Assembly: GCF_000745485.1 (NCBI RefSeq)
Contig: NZ_KN050694.1
Location: forward strand, 407,470-471,469
Source of the DNA: Methanobacterium veterum
Lineage (GTDB): Archaea > Methanobacteriota > Methanobacteria > Methanobacteriales > Methanobacteriaceae
Length of the DNA stretch: 64,000 bases
Direction of reading: 5' to 3'
Part shown: positions 43,325 to 53,283 of the stretch, one piece after another
How the letters are laid out: every line of letters starts with the position of its first letter
How positions within the stretch are numbered: the stretch's first letter is position 1
Translations under genes and position numbers: made by a program
Notes under the pieces: model-generated
What the model saw: the letters and a program-made list of their open reading frames with translations, nothing else
Database searches by the model: none
What the model was told of the DNA's origin: nothing

Positions 43325-44533
43325 TCACTCCCTGGTTGAAGCAGCTTTTTCCCAAAATACGCTGTATCTCCCCTTAATGAAATCTTTCCATGCCAAAAGC
43401 AGTAAAAATTCGTTTAAAATAACGTAATGAATAATATGGAAAATTTTTTTAATTTTAAACTTAGAAATTGAGTCGTTTTGGATTATTTTGGATTTTAAAT
43501 TCATTAAAAGGATAAATAAGAATATAAACAAAGATAAAGTTACTAAAAGATGTGTTATGATCACCTCAAGCATGCCCAATACAGATATAATAGCATAACA
43601 TGCTAAAATTAAAATAAATATAAAAGGAGACATTACTGCTAATGTTTTATGTGATGGAAAAGTTAGAAGGGTGTATATATCCCGCGGTAAGAAAAAATAG
43701 CTGTGATATTTAAATATATTTTGTATAGTACCGATACTTGTCCTTTTTCTCTGTTTAATTTGATCTGATAAGTTTGTCGCTGACGGCTCATATACTACTG
43801 CTTCAGGTTCATATTCTATTTTGTAACCTTTTTTTCGAATGGCAATGCACATGTCTAAATCTTCCGAAAGGGCCTGAGTATCTGCATTTACTATATTTTT
43901 ACGCCATGCATTTATTTCCCCATGGAATAAACATGCGGAATCTATTTTTGATTCACCAAGCCGCATAATAATTTCTAAATCCCAATAAAATGATTCAGAC
44001 TGTGTTATTGAATTTTTCAAATTGTTAGTTATACAGTACATCCCCCCAACTGCTCCAATTTTAGGATTTTTAAAATGAGGGACTATCTCTTTGAGTACAT
44101 TTTTATTAAAAATTGAATTTGCATCTGTTACAAGGATTATATTTCCCTTTGAATGTCTTTTACCATAATTTATGGCTGATGCTTTTCCTTTTCTTTCTTT
44201 CTCGATTAACAGTTTTAATTCAGGCCTTCCTGCATTTTCTTTTATTTTTCTTCTCACTATATCTTTAGTATGGTCATTAGAACCTGAATCCACCACAATA
44301 ATCTCATAATTATCATCCATATAGTTTAAACGGTTCAAATTTTTGATTCTCTCACCAATTACATTTTCTTCATTGTAGGTTGGAACTATAATTGATACAA
44401 ATGGATGGTAAGAGTAATCTTTAGCTTTAGGGTTATTTCTACGTGCAATTATGGCCATTAATGTAGGGTATCCAACAAACTGCCATATAATTAAAAATGA
44501 TAAAAAGTATAAAATTAAGACTAATATAAGCAC
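43325..44533 (-). CDS. Membrane GT2 glycosyltransferase (processive-type)
   Basis: 402 residues. One N-terminal membrane segment (LILVLILYFLSFLIIWQFV), a cytosolic GT-A domain with VSIIVPTYNEENVIGERI, DSGSNDHTKD, TDANSIFN and SEDLDMCIAIRKKGY, and a Q-R-K-R motif (QIKQRKRTSIGT) in place of QxxRW. Two to three C-terminal membrane segments close the protein. This layout resembles poly-GlcNAc or hyaluronan synthase-type enzymes. First gene of the long minus-strand run 36795-44533; a TATA-like TTTATATACC lies about 100 bases upstream. Confidence 0.88.
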   Translation of the reverse strand: MLILVLILYFLSFLIIWQFVGYPTLMAIIARRNNPKAKDYSYHPFVSIIVPTYNEENVIGERIKNLNRLNYMDDNYEIIVVDSGSNDHTKDIVRRKIKENAGRPELKLLIEKERKGKASAINYGKRHSKGNIILVTDANSIFNKNVLKEIVPHFKNPKIGAVGGMYCITNNLKNSITQSESFYWDLEIIMRLGESKIDSACLFHGEINAWRKNIVNADTQALSEDLDMCIAIRKKGYKIEYEPEAVVYEPSATNLSDQIKQRKRTSIGTIQNIFKYHSYFFLPRDIYTLLTFPSHKTLAVMSPFIFILILACYAIISVLGMLEVIITHLLVTLSLFIFLFILLMNLKSKIIQNDSISKFKIKKIFHIIHYVILNEFLLLLAWKDFIKGRYSVFWEKAASTRE

Positions 44534-45023
44534 AATATCACCAAATAAGCCGTTTTATATCGCATATAACTATTTGATCTACTAATACTCATTTTAAACA
44601 CCTAATAAATTCAAAATATACAATATATGGTATATAAATTCTCTAAATCACCATTTACTCCTATTTTTAGTATAAATTAGTACTCAAAATGATATTTTAG
44701 AAATTTATAGGAATAATTGTCTTTAAACCCCTTTGAATTACATTTAGATCCCTTTAATGTTTCCACTAGATACTCCTGCCAATTTAAGAAAATTTGGTAA
44801 GTTAAGTAAGTACATTATTACTTACTATCACATTTCATATAAATTTTACTGAAAATAATACACTTAGTTAAAAAATAAGACTTTTTTACAAACCTAAAGA
44901 TTTAATAGGAAATAATAATAAAATAATATAGTAAAGTATGAAATTACACACTAACGTAAAATTCATACAAACTGAAATGTGTTATTCAGATTAATAGTTT
45001 AGTCAAAAAAATGAGTAGATATT
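44534..45023. other. Divergent intergenic region with promoters
   Basis: 490 bases, AT-rich, no coding signal. The left part holds a probable TATA box for the minus-strand GT2 run (about 44630). The right part holds a weak TATA-like ATAATATAG (about 44923-44931) followed by TAAAGTATGAAATTA (44932-44946). The same 15-mer occurs in the same place before the paralogous gene at 62 kb. Confidence 0.5.
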
Positions 45024-46016
45024 ATGGCAAAAATAACAGCAATATTACCGGCCTATAATGAAGAATTATGCATAAGCAGTGTAATTCTCTGTTCCAAAAA
45101 ATATGTGGATAAAGTAATTGTTGTTGACGACGGCAGTACCGACAATACTGCAAAAATCGCTAAACTTGCAGGAGCTCAAGTAATAAGCCATTTTTCTAAT
45201 AAAGGGAAAGGTGCAGCATTAAAAACTGGTTTTGAAGCAGCCAAAGAATCAGAAATCATAGTAACTTTAGATTCTGATGGACAGCACAACCCCAAAGAAA
45301 TACCAAAATTAATAACCCCAATTATAAACGGGGAAGCAGACATAGTAAACGGCAGCAGATATATCAATGGGAATAAAAAAGATACTCCTTCTTACAGACG
45401 AATAGGCCAGTCAATACTTGATAAAATTACTAATTTAGGTAGCGGGCTTAATAGTACTGACAGCCAAAGCGGTTTTAGAGCCTTTGCAAGATATACCATA
45501 CCTGCTTTCAGGTTCAGCTGCACAGATTTTGGTATAGAAAGTGAAATGTTAACAGATGCCTCGAATGTTGGTCTGAGGGTTAAAGAAGTCGAAATAGGAG
45601 TTAGATATGATACTGATAGTTCTACAAAAAATCCTATAAACCATGGAGTAGGTGTTTTAATCAAAGTTATAAATGATTTACAGTTTCAAAGGCCGCTGTT
45701 TTACTTTGCACTACCCGGTACCATAGTTACTTTAGCAGGCATAATTTTATGTCTCATGTTTTTTGGTAATTACATGTCATCCAATATTGCAGGCAACATA
45801 ACACCTTCCGCATCTTATGGTTTAGCCCCCACAATCCTTGCAATAATGATGACACTAATCGGCGGATTTTTAGTATTAACCGGTATTCTCTTAGATTCAA
45901 TGGGAAAAATGATAGATCGAATTATAATCAGTTCTCAAAATGGAGCTAGTATTTCTAAATCTGCAGAAGGTATAGATTTTAATAAACTTAAGAAGACCAA
46001 TATAAAAAGTAAATAA
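45024..46016 (+). CDS. GT2 polyprenyl-phosphate glycosyltransferase with C-terminal membrane pair (cassette copy 1)
   Basis: 330 residues. Dolichyl-phosphate glucose/mannose synthase-like: ILPAYNEELCISSVIL, VVDDGSTDNT, LDSDGQHNPKEIP and DSQSGFRAFARY. Two membrane helices follow (about 226-250 and 270-295). It is paralogous to 62061-63059, far closer to it than to the other GT2 genes here. No strong SD precedes the ATG. Downstream, in both copies, are a 78-residue membrane protein and an anchored surface protein, so I treat the three as one unit. Confidence 0.9.
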   Translation: MAKITAILPAYNEELCISSVILCSKKYVDKVIVVDDGSTDNTAKIAKLAGAQVISHFSNKGKGAALKTGFEAAKESEIIVTLDSDGQHNPKEIPKLITPIINGEADIVNGSRYINGNKKDTPSYRRIGQSILDKITNLGSGLNSTDSQSGFRAFARYTIPAFRFSCTDFGIESEMLTDASNVGLRVKEVEIGVRYDTDSSTKNPINHGVGVLIKVINDLQFQRPLFYFALPGTIVTLAGIILCLMFFGNYMSSNIAGNITPSASYGLAPTILAIMMTLIGGFLVLTGILLDSMGKMIDRIIISSQNGASISKSAEGIDFNKLKKTNIKSK

Positions 46017-46344
46017 GATTAAATTTGTTATAAAAACAGATATTGTTTAAAAATATTTCTATTAATTTTATTAAATCAAATAATCACTAAATACATTTAT
46101 TTAATTTATTAATTCATTTTTACAGCTTTGTAGAAAATTAAAAACCTAATAATTATTAATTTATGTCGTTATGTGGTATTAGTACAAATTTAGTACAAAA
46201 TTTAGTTAATAGTAATTTTAAATTCTCTAAACCATAATAAATCGTCCAAAAATCACTGTAAAATACTGCCTTGTTAGTAAGTAAACACTAAAGTATATAA
46301 AGTTATAATAATAAATAGTATTACTGTAATAACGGAGGTGTTAT
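46017..46344. other. Intergenic region with TATA box
   Basis: About 330 bases, AT-rich. AAGTATATAA (46291-46300) is a good archaeal TATA box; a transcript from about 46322 would have a short leader with GGAGGTG (46334-46340) before the ATG. No other feature seen. Confidence 0.5.
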
Positions 46345-46581
46345 ATGATATCGACCGTAACAGCCACAACAACAGCAGTAGCTATGACGCAAGTAATGAC
46401 CTATAGCATAATAGCAGTAATTGCACTCATAGCATTTCTAGCCTTTAAAGAGATCTTAAACACTGAATCACGCAAAAATAAGCGGGTAAAATCCTTTGTA
46501 GAAGGAAGTAATGTCGCAATTGTTCCATTGTTGATGGTATTTGTATCCCTTGTAGCCTCTAAAGTGGTGGCAGTAATTTAG
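46345..46581 (+). CDS. Small two-helix membrane protein (cassette copy 1)
   Basis: 78 residues, unrecognised. A Thr/Val-rich N-terminus (ISTVTATTTAVAMTQVM), a first membrane helix (about 20-37), a charged cytosolic-type loop (NTESRKNKRVKSFVEGSN) and a second helix (about 55-76). The 63437-63673 paralogue keeps the length, topology and VKSFV/MKSFV-x-GSNVAI loop. The DNA from the ribosome site through codon 9 is almost identical in the two copies. The next gene begins 12 bases later, with its SD overlapping this stop codon region. It could be a small partner of the anchored surface protein. Confidence 0.8.
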   Translation: MISTVTATTTAVAMTQVMTYSIIAVIALIAFLAFKEILNTESRKNKRVKSFVEGSNVAIVPLLMVFVSLVASKVVAVI

Positions 46582-46593
46582 GAGGTATTTTGT

Positions 46594-47292
46594 ATGGAAA
46601 AAAGAACAGGACTAACCATTATGATAATGGTTGTAGTAGTAATGGGAGGAATTGTATACGCAAATACCCCTCAAACCCAACAGAATACCGCCATACCTAC
46701 TGAAGCCACAAGCGTTGCATTTGAAAACCATGGAAACTCCTGGAAACATGTTGTCGCAGCCTTTGATATAACTGATGTAGATGGATCAGTTAAAAAAATC
46801 TATGCAGACTTATGGGTTAAGCCACAGGGAACTGCAACTGTTGATTTAAGCAGTCTTGCAGGTTTAAACAATCAATCACTCCCAGCTGGGACTAATGTGC
46901 AGTTGAAAACATACACTGTTCCTAATGTACCTACAGCACAGGTTCCTCAAGGTGTTACAGACAACAAAGTAACCGCAACTGCAGATCCATCACAGGGGGG
47001 CAAATATTTAGCAGCACTTACACCAAGTACCAGTGCCGCCGATCCAGTTGTTGTTACACCAAGAAACACAGTAGTAGTTAACGACACATCATTTAGTATC
47101 AATACTGGTGGAGGGGTCTCATTAGGTGGAACAGCAGCAGTGCCACTCTGTGCAAATGCTGGAGGAGCAAGTGCCCAAGCACCGACAAACGGCACAGCTG
47201 TCGCAAGCACGCCAGGAGTAACTGCCCAAGCACCGTTAACAGGACCCGTAGTAGCAAGTACACCTAGATTACGTATAGTACTGCCACTTTAA
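46594..47292 (+). CDS. Membrane-anchored surface protein with beta-rich domain (cassette copy 1)
   Basis: 232 residues, unrecognised. An N-terminal anchor or signal helix (about 7-22) is followed by an extracellular domain with TSVAFENHGNSWKHV, IYADLWVKPQGTATVDLSSL and SLPAGTNVQL. These segments are matched in the truncated paralogue at 63682. The C-terminus is low-complexity and carries a 16-residue tandem repeat (SAQAPTNGTAVASTPG and TAQAPLTGPVVASTPR). GGAGGT precedes the ATG. A terminator follows at 47406. Probably exposed on the cell surface; function unknown. Confidence 0.8.
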   Translation: MEKRTGLTIMIMVVVVMGGIVYANTPQTQQNTAIPTEATSVAFENHGNSWKHVVAAFDITDVDGSVKKIYADLWVKPQGTATVDLSSLAGLNNQSLPAGTNVQLKTYTVPNVPTAQVPQGVTDNKVTATADPSQGGKYLAALTPSTSAADPVVVTPRNTVVVNDTSFSINTGGGVSLGGTAAVPLCANAGGASAQAPTNGTAVASTPGVTAQAPLTGPVVASTPRLRIVLPL

Positions 47293-47405
47293 GCAAATAA
47301 ACAGAATTAGCAGCGTCGATGGATGGAAAAACATACAGAAATGTCAAAATACATAAAAAGATATTTTTTACCAAACTTCAATTTGAGTACCAAAAAAGTT
47401 TTGTA

Positions 47406-47438
47406 GCCCCAAATACAGCTTTTGGGGCATTTTTTATT
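47406..47438 (+). terminator. Intrinsic-type terminator
   Basis: GCCCCAAA (47406-47413) and TTTGGGGC (47421-47428) form an 8-base GC-rich stem with a 7-base loop, followed by a T-tract (47430-47438). Ends the cassette transcript. Confidence 0.75.
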
Positions 47439-47476
47439 TGATAACAAAATTAACTAAACTTATAAACTGTGATACC

Positions 47477-48082
47477 ATGACCAGAAACTCATACCTGTTT
47501 ATTGCAGCTTTTATATCTGGATTTTTACTTTTAGGGATTGCAAGCAGTGCCCTTGAGAGTTTGTTATTTGATCAAATACCCTACAATTACACATCTTACC
47601 TTTCAATCCCGCCTAATCATTCCAATGAAGCTCCTATTGGAGGTTATTATAAAATATATGGGAAAGGGCGCGATTTTAATTTCCGTATAGTACTTCCAGG
47701 AGCTGAAGATCATGAAAGTCCCCTTGATTATACCTCAGATGGACTTAACGGTACAGGAAAGATAAATAACATTGATATAACATATGGTACCATTATATCG
47801 CTTTTATCAGGTAATTTTAAAAATGCTCTTTTTAACACCAGAGTTGACGGTAACTTTACCATGACATGTGCTGCCTGGACGGGTTACGGTAATTTCACAA
47901 ACAACGGCAAGGATTTTCTTGGAAACTTTAAAATAAACGGCCCAATTTCAAACTGGGAAGGAAAATTTAATCTCATCCCTAAAAATAACCAGATAGCATT
48001 AAAAACAGATTACATATGGTATCCTAACGGCAGTAAGGCTCCAAATAACATTAAAGAAGTTAAAAAAACATATTATATGTAA
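47477..48082 (+). CDS. Secreted or membrane-anchored protein of unknown function
   Basis: 201 residues from ATG 47477. An upstream TTG (47438) is in frame but lies in the terminator T-tract. N-terminal hydrophobic helix SYLFIAAFISGFLLLGIA (about 5-22), then an extracellular beta-rich domain with many N-x-S/T sites (NYT, NHS, NGT, NFT). No recognised domain. It faces the convergent CPBP protease gene 28 bases on. Confidence 0.7.
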   Translation: MTRNSYLFIAAFISGFLLLGIASSALESLLFDQIPYNYTSYLSIPPNHSNEAPIGGYYKIYGKGRDFNFRIVLPGAEDHESPLDYTSDGLNGTGKINNIDITYGTIISLLSGNFKNALFNTRVDGNFTMTCAAWTGYGNFTNNGKDFLGNFKINGPISNWEGKFNLIPKNNQIALKTDYIWYPNGSKAPNNIKEVKKTYYM

Positions 48083-48110
48083 AATAGAACACATTCACCT
48101 ATTTTTAATT

Positions 48111-49070
48111 TTATAGAACTGAATTTATATACGGCATTAAAATTGGAAATATAAAAGGCATTACCAAAAATAAAAAGGTGTTAGAAATTCCGTGGGAAAA
48201 TGTAATCCCAAATAAGCTTCCTGTTTTCTGGAATGTGTAACCATAGAATAAAGCTACACTGAACACAAATATAAGATCCAAAGTTGAATTCCATCCTATG
48301 TGAAGGGCAGTAAAGAGTATTGAAACATACAGCAATCCCCATATATTTCCAAGTATTTTTTCTGCATTTTTTTGAAGTATCCCCCTAAACAGCAGTTCTT
48401 CTGCAAACCCAGTAGACACTATAAGGATCATACTTGCAAATAAAACTGTTTCTAAATTAAGTGAAGAAATCAACGGCTGAGGTTTCAGTATCAAATACTC
48501 AATAAACCCCAAAACAACTCCACTTAACGCAATGGCCAATTGAACAGGAATATTACCTAAAACTAGCCCTACATTTTTTCGGGTGAGCTTTTGGGACCTC
48601 ATAAGTACAAATGATGCAGCAAACAATGGAATTGCTATAACAGGGAACCAGTAAAGTTCACTCACCTGCATAAGAGGTATAGTAAGTCCTATTATTCTAA
48701 TCATTGGTAAAATCATCATAGAACGGAGAAGATACGAAAATTTAGTGGAATGAGTAACAGAAGAATTAATTAAAAGAGCAGAAAGAATAATAGTATGCAT
48801 TATAAGACCATATTCCACACTGTAATGGGCAGTTACGATTTCTGCAGCAATTATGGCCATTAAATATATAGTAAGTATCAATACTTCTTTTTTGAACCAT
48901 TTAAACTTTATTTGTTTATCTTCAAGGTCAGTTATTATCTTTCTAACGCGAATTTCCCTTTCTTGACTTTCAATATCTGACATTTTCAGCTCTTTTAAAA
49001 AGGATTCCTCTTTTATACCATAATGAGTTATCTCTGTTTTAAGTGCTGTTTTGGATCCTTTTTTGTCCAT
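48111..49070 (-). CDS. CPBP family intramembrane metalloprotease
   Basis: 319 residues. A cytosolic N-terminal stretch of about 65 residues, then about 8 membrane helices. The Abi/CPBP motifs are present: EELLFRGIL (motif 1 with the Glu-Glu pair), the FTALHIGWN histidine motif and a final SHGISNT. Such proteases resemble CAAX prenyl endopeptidases; substrates are unknown in archaea. It has its own transcript. Confidence 0.9.
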   Translation of the reverse strand: MDKKGSKTALKTEITHYGIKEESFLKELKMSDIESQEREIRVRKIITDLEDKQIKFKWFKKEVLILTIYLMAIIAAEIVTAHYSVEYGLIMHTIILSALLINSSVTHSTKFSYLLRSMMILPMIRIIGLTIPLMQVSELYWFPVIAIPLFAASFVLMRSQKLTRKNVGLVLGNIPVQLAIALSGVVLGFIEYLILKPQPLISSLNLETVLFASMILIVSTGFAEELLFRGILQKNAEKILGNIWGLLYVSILFTALHIGWNSTLDLIFVFSVALFYGYTFQKTGSLFGITFSHGISNTFLFLVMPFIFPILMPYINSVL

Positions 49071-49628
49071 TGATTCACCATTATAATGTTAGTACTTACA
49101 TCATATTTGTGATTAATGAATATATAAAATTTTCCAGTAGAAAATGAGTTAATAAAAAAGAAGTTCTTTATTGCTCAATTTTTAAATAAAAAGACACGTA
49201 TAAAACATCAAATAATAATGCATACTGTAAATTCACATTATTAAATAAATTTCAGAAGAAACATTCGCTATATAGACCTATGATATAAAATTAAGTAATA
49301 CACACTACCTTTTAAAATGATATCAAATGAGTAAACTATACCCTTAGAAAACATTTTTTTATAAAATATTCACTTTCTTCTTCATTTATCCCTACTTTTT
49401 TAATAAACGCTTTATATCATCAAAATGTATTGTATTTTATGTTTTCAATTTTTAAAAATTTTTCTTGGGTAAGTAAACCTTCACGTATCCTTTTGAGTAA
49501 ATATCAATAAAGCTTTTTCCTGCAATTTGTATATTAATCCATATGCCATGATACATTTATGGCTTTAATTTTCCAGGTTCTTACAATATATTCAATTCCA
49601 TGAAATGATTAAAAATAATGATATTAAA
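49071..49628. other. Intergenic region with a possible decayed gene
   Basis: About 560 bases. On the minus strand, about 49575-49330, frames read protein-like segments such as MYHGIWINIQIAGKSFIDI, LLKRIREGLLTQEKFLKIEN and KKVGINEEESEYFIKKC, broken by stops and shifts. This pattern suggests a pseudogene, but I do not recognise the family. The remainder is AT-rich. Confidence 0.35.
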
Positions 49629-50624
49629 TTAAATGCAATAATTTTTTAATACATCTTTAATCTGTTTTTTATTCAATTTTAATGCATTATTAGAATTATA
49701 ATGGATTTCAGGCTTTTTGAGGACTCTTTCAGAATTTAAAATATATAAATCTCCATTATCCATAACATAATCAAGTTCATCTTCATTCATTAATTCTTCA
49801 AACAGTTTTTCTCCCAGGCGTTTTCCTATAATTTCTATTTTAATTTCTTCAGGTTTGTAACCATATATCGGACTTAATTCATCTATCATAGCTTTGGCAA
49901 GGTCAATAATGTTAACTGCCGGCATTTTAAGGATAAATATTTCGTTACCTTCAGCAATTACTCCTGCTTTAATAATTAACCCTACAGCTTGAGGTATTCC
50001 CATTACAAAACGGGTCATTTCATAATCAGTGATAGTTACAGGGCCTCCATTTTTTATTTGATTTTTAAAAATTGGCACAACAGAACCCCTTGAATCAAGA
50101 ACATTTCCAAACCTTACACACGAAAATACAGTTTTTTTATCGCCTTTATAATAATTTGCAGAAATCGTAAGCCGTTCTGCTAAAAGTTTTGTTGCACCCA
50201 TAACATTAACCGGATTAACTGTTTTATCTGTGCTAATAACTATTGCTTTACCAACGTTTTGGTCTAAAGCTGCATCTAATACATTTTGAGTACCTATAAC
50301 ATTTGTTTTAACAGCATCAAATGGGTTATACTCACATAAAGGAACATGTTTTAATGCAGCAGCATGGAATATTATATCAACCCCCTCAAAAGCTCGCATT
50401 AACCTTTCTTTATCCCGTATATCCCCAATTAATGTTCTGATTTTGTCTGAATTTAACTCCTGTTCCAATTCAAATAAGCCTGTTTCATTATTATCTAAAA
50501 CACGGATAGCTTTAGGATCAAGTTCTAGAAGATTTCTGACAATTTCACTACCAATAGAACCCGCGCCACCAGTTACAAGAATCGTTTTACCACTATAAAA
50601 ATTAAAGAATGATTCTTCTATCAT
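49629..50624 (-). CDS. UDP-N-acetylglucosamine 4,6-dehydratase (PseB/CapD-type)
   Basis: 331 residues, soluble extended SDR of the Polysacc_synt_2 family without the membrane domain of PglF. NAD loop ILVTGGAGSIGSEIVRNL (residues 15-32), HAAALKHVPLCEYNPFDAVKTN, STDKTVNPVNVMGATK with the catalytic Lys, and SCVRFGNVLDSRGSVVPIF. The reaction gives a 4-keto-6-deoxy sugar for pseudaminic, legionaminic or bacillosamine-type sugars. A decayed CMP-sugar synthetase gene lies about 400 bases upstream on the same strand. Confidence 0.9.
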   Translation of the reverse strand: MIEESFFNFYSGKTILVTGGAGSIGSEIVRNLLELDPKAIRVLDNNETGLFELEQELNSDKIRTLIGDIRDKERLMRAFEGVDIIFHAAALKHVPLCEYNPFDAVKTNVIGTQNVLDAALDQNVGKAIVISTDKTVNPVNVMGATKLLAERLTISANYYKGDKKTVFSCVRFGNVLDSRGSVVPIFKNQIKNGGPVTITDYEMTRFVMGIPQAVGLIIKAGVIAEGNEIFILKMPAVNIIDLAKAMIDELSPIYGYKPEEIKIEIIGKRLGEKLFEELMNEDELDYVMDNGDLYILNSERVLKKPEIHYNSNNALKLNKKQIKDVLKNYCI

Positions 50625-51392
50625 TATTAGCTCCCTTTTTAGTGTGTATCTAATATTATTGTATTATATTATATATAAAAGTTATTATTATTGAAAACTG
50701 AATTATTTAGAATGAATAATACTAAATTTGATAATATAAAAATAAAATAAAGTATTAGATAAAAAAATAAATAATTAATAAACATTTTAAAAATGTAAAA
50801 CTAAATTTAAAAAATATATTTATTATAATACGGATATTATTTACTTATTTTAATAAATAAAGATATATATAAACTTTTATAATTAAAATATATAACTATA
50901 CTTAGTTATTTTTTTATTTGTGTTTCTAAATTCATTATTTTTTTTTAATAATGAATTTTAATACTCCATTTATCATAATTAGTTTTATAACTTACTAATT
51001 TTGGAATACATAACATTTATCCAGATAACTAACCAATTGCAGGTATAATCAAATTAATGAGTGTGAATCATCCTTCTGATTCTTTAACCTAAAAAACGAA
51101 CTACATCACATAATTTGAAATATTAGCTATTCAGTGCTTACAATGATTTTATCAATATGTTTGCTGTTTTAGCGTGGTTAATAGTCCATGCTATCAAAGG
51201 TTTGCCACATAGTTCACATATGTTTTTCCTGGAATTCTCTTAATACTGCTCTTAGCTGAAATAATTGCTAAGATATTCATATTATACGTACTTGTTATTT
51301 GTGATGTTAATAACTTACTAATCTAATTAAATCAGCAAATATTAATACATTAATATATATAATTAGTATGTAAATAATTTTTTAGTGATTGT
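50625..51392. other. Long AT-rich region with a neuA remnant
   Basis: About 770 bases between the dehydratase and acyltransferase genes. The 50640-51000 part is highly AT-rich with no signal. The 51020-51280 part holds the minus-strand cytidylyltransferase remnant listed separately. No complete gene is present. Confidence 0.6.
51020..51280 (-). pseudogene. Remnant of acylneuraminate cytidylyltransferase (NeuA/PseF-type)
   Basis: Starting at ATG 51280 the minus strand reads MNILAIISAKSSIKRIPGK, then after a one-base deletion NICELCGKPLIAWTINHAK, and after a second shift DKIIVSTE. Weakly preserved, stop-ridden text follows, including FFRLKNQKDDSHSLI. This order matches the N-terminal third of CMP-nonulosonate synthetases: the IPAR-x-GSKR-IPGKN nucleotide loop, the GKPLI-x-TI segment and the IIVSTD strand. 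At least two frameshifts and several stops make it non-functional, and the C-terminal two-thirds is missing. Confidence 0.75.
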
Positions 51393-52487
51393 ATGAATAA
51401 ATCTAAATATTACGCTCAAATAGACTTTTTGAAAGCTTTAGCAATAATATCAGTTATTATTCTTCATACAATACCATCCAATACAGTAACAAATCCAATA
51501 TCTGTATTTAGTATTTACCAAGCAGTCCCTATTTTTCTTGTTTTAATGGGTACCAATACATTAATGTCTTTTAAAAGACACAACTATCAAGTTTTAATTA
51601 ATATATATCCTCCATACTTAAAAAATAGGTTTGAAAGGGTAGCATGTCCATTAATCATATTGGGGATATTATCCCTAGTTTTAGGGATTTTAAGTAACAA
51701 AATAATATACCTAGGCATATTAACATTCACAGGCTATCTACCTGTATCAGGCCCAGGTAATTATTTCGTATCCATATTAATCCAATTTGTTTTAATATTT
51801 CCAATTTTATACAAGTTGTACAACTATAATTCTAAATACTTATTAATAATAAGCTTTATTCTCACTTTTGCCTTTGAGGTATTGGCAAATCAAATTTTAA
51901 TTGATAATTCATATTTATATAAAGCGTGTATCTTTAGATATCTATTTTTAATTACATTAGGAATGTGGTTAGTAGATAATTTTGAACCAGCTGATCTCAA
52001 ATTATTTATCATGAAAAGAACCGTTTTAACCGGGTTAATTGCAAGTATCGCATATATGGTGGGAGTTTCAGCCTTATCATGGAGTTTCCCATATTTTCCA
52101 AGTTCATGGCAGCCACAAACAGTATTTTCCTTTTTTTATCCACTTATTCTTTGTGTCATTGGAATTAAATATTTACCTTCAACTTCAAAGGGACATATCA
52201 TGAATATCCTTAGTTTAATAGGTAAAGCATCATACCATATTTTTTTGATACAAATAGTATTCTTTGGAGCAGGATTGTCTTTAACTGTGGTTTTAAGTAA
52301 TTACAGTTTATATAATGATACATTTTATTATGGAGTATTTGCACTGATAGGAAATATAACAATTGTTCTAATTATAGGATTATTATTTTTCTTTATAGAA
52401 TCCAAAATAGAAGCGTTTATTTTTTCTTTAATTAAACAAGTGAAATCATTTAAAAAACTGTTAAATTATAAATTAAAAGTTAAATGA
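51393..52487 (+). CDS. Acyltransferase 3 family membrane protein
   Basis: 364 residues with about 10 membrane helices. Family start YAQIDFLKALAIISVIILH (the His in helix 1 is catalytic in relatives), PIFLVLMGTN, and the late SYHIFLIQIVFFG. Predicted to O-acetylate or otherwise acylate a surface glycan. Its 3' end is followed by about 800 bases without a clear gene. Confidence 0.88.
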   Translation: MNKSKYYAQIDFLKALAIISVIILHTIPSNTVTNPISVFSIYQAVPIFLVLMGTNTLMSFKRHNYQVLINIYPPYLKNRFERVACPLIILGILSLVLGILSNKIIYLGILTFTGYLPVSGPGNYFVSILIQFVLIFPILYKLYNYNSKYLLIISFILTFAFEVLANQILIDNSYLYKACIFRYLFLITLGMWLVDNFEPADLKLFIMKRTVLTGLIASIAYMVGVSALSWSFPYFPSSWQPQTVFSFFYPLILCVIGIKYLPSTSKGHIMNILSLIGKASYHIFLIQIVFFGAGLSLTVVLSNYSLYNDTFYYGVFALIGNITIVLIIGLLFFFIESKIEAFIFSLIKQVKSFKKLLNYKLKVK

Positions 52488-53283
52488 TACATCCAAATGA
52501 ATATAAACTTTTGTACAATAAATAGTTAATTAGATTACACTATCCTAAATGAAATTATTGCCCATTTTATCTAAATCATTCTACTCAAGAATATGAATCC
52601 AAATTAATGCAATTGCAGGCCAGTAAAGTTACTTGCAGCACTTGGATTACCCTAACCACGGTTAAATATTTTGCATCAACAAAAAAGAAAAAAACCAAAA
52701 ATCTTTACACTATTACTTTAATAACTATCTTAAGTATAATTATATCATGTATTGTTCCTATTTTCAGATATTGCAGACACATTATTCAATTGAATATTAA
52801 TTACAATGATATTATCATTAATAGCAATTACAAGATATTTTAGTTCAATTAATTCAATTTTTTTAGAACATATCAAAAAAATAAGGATATATTCTTAACT
52901 AATCTTATATTCATACTAAAAAAGACAAAAACTTATTGATCAAATATGGATAATTGTCATAATAATAAATTAATTTTGAATTTTTTTTCTTGTTAAACAA
53001 TTTGGAACTATAGCTGCAACCATTACAATATTAATAAATTACAGTTTCACATTTACAGTTTGGGATTAATTCTAAAAATCTATGTTATTTGAATTTTGAT
53101 TTATCATTAAAATCATCTTTGTCCAGCACAATGTCAATTTCAATAGTTATAATAAATCCAGTAGAATTTTAAGCAGGATTATGATGATTTAATAAGTTAA
53201 TTATTTATTCAGGAATATTATTACTTCTAGAAATATAACTAAGAAAAAATTCAATTTTTTAAATAGTTAATGATAAATCATAG
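52488..53283. other. Gene-poor AT-rich region
   Basis: About 800 bases. A 78-codon frame at 52607-52843 has a K-rich stretch and one hydrophobic helix but no ribosome site, and I doubt it. Minus-strand text near 53160-53000 (such as FIITIEIDIVLDKDDFND) hints at another decayed gene. Nothing can be named. Confidence 0.4.

Noticed and set aside
45010..45057. Short frame ATG AGT AGA overlapping the cassette GT2 start, considered as an upstream regulatory ORF
   Set aside because: There is no ribosome site, and the matching position before the copy 2 gene lacks the ATG.
52607..52843. 78-codon plus-strand frame with a Lys-rich stretch and one hydrophobic helix
   Set aside because: No ribosome site, atypical composition in its first third, and it lies in a region with other degraded sequence. 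Probably chance or a remnant.
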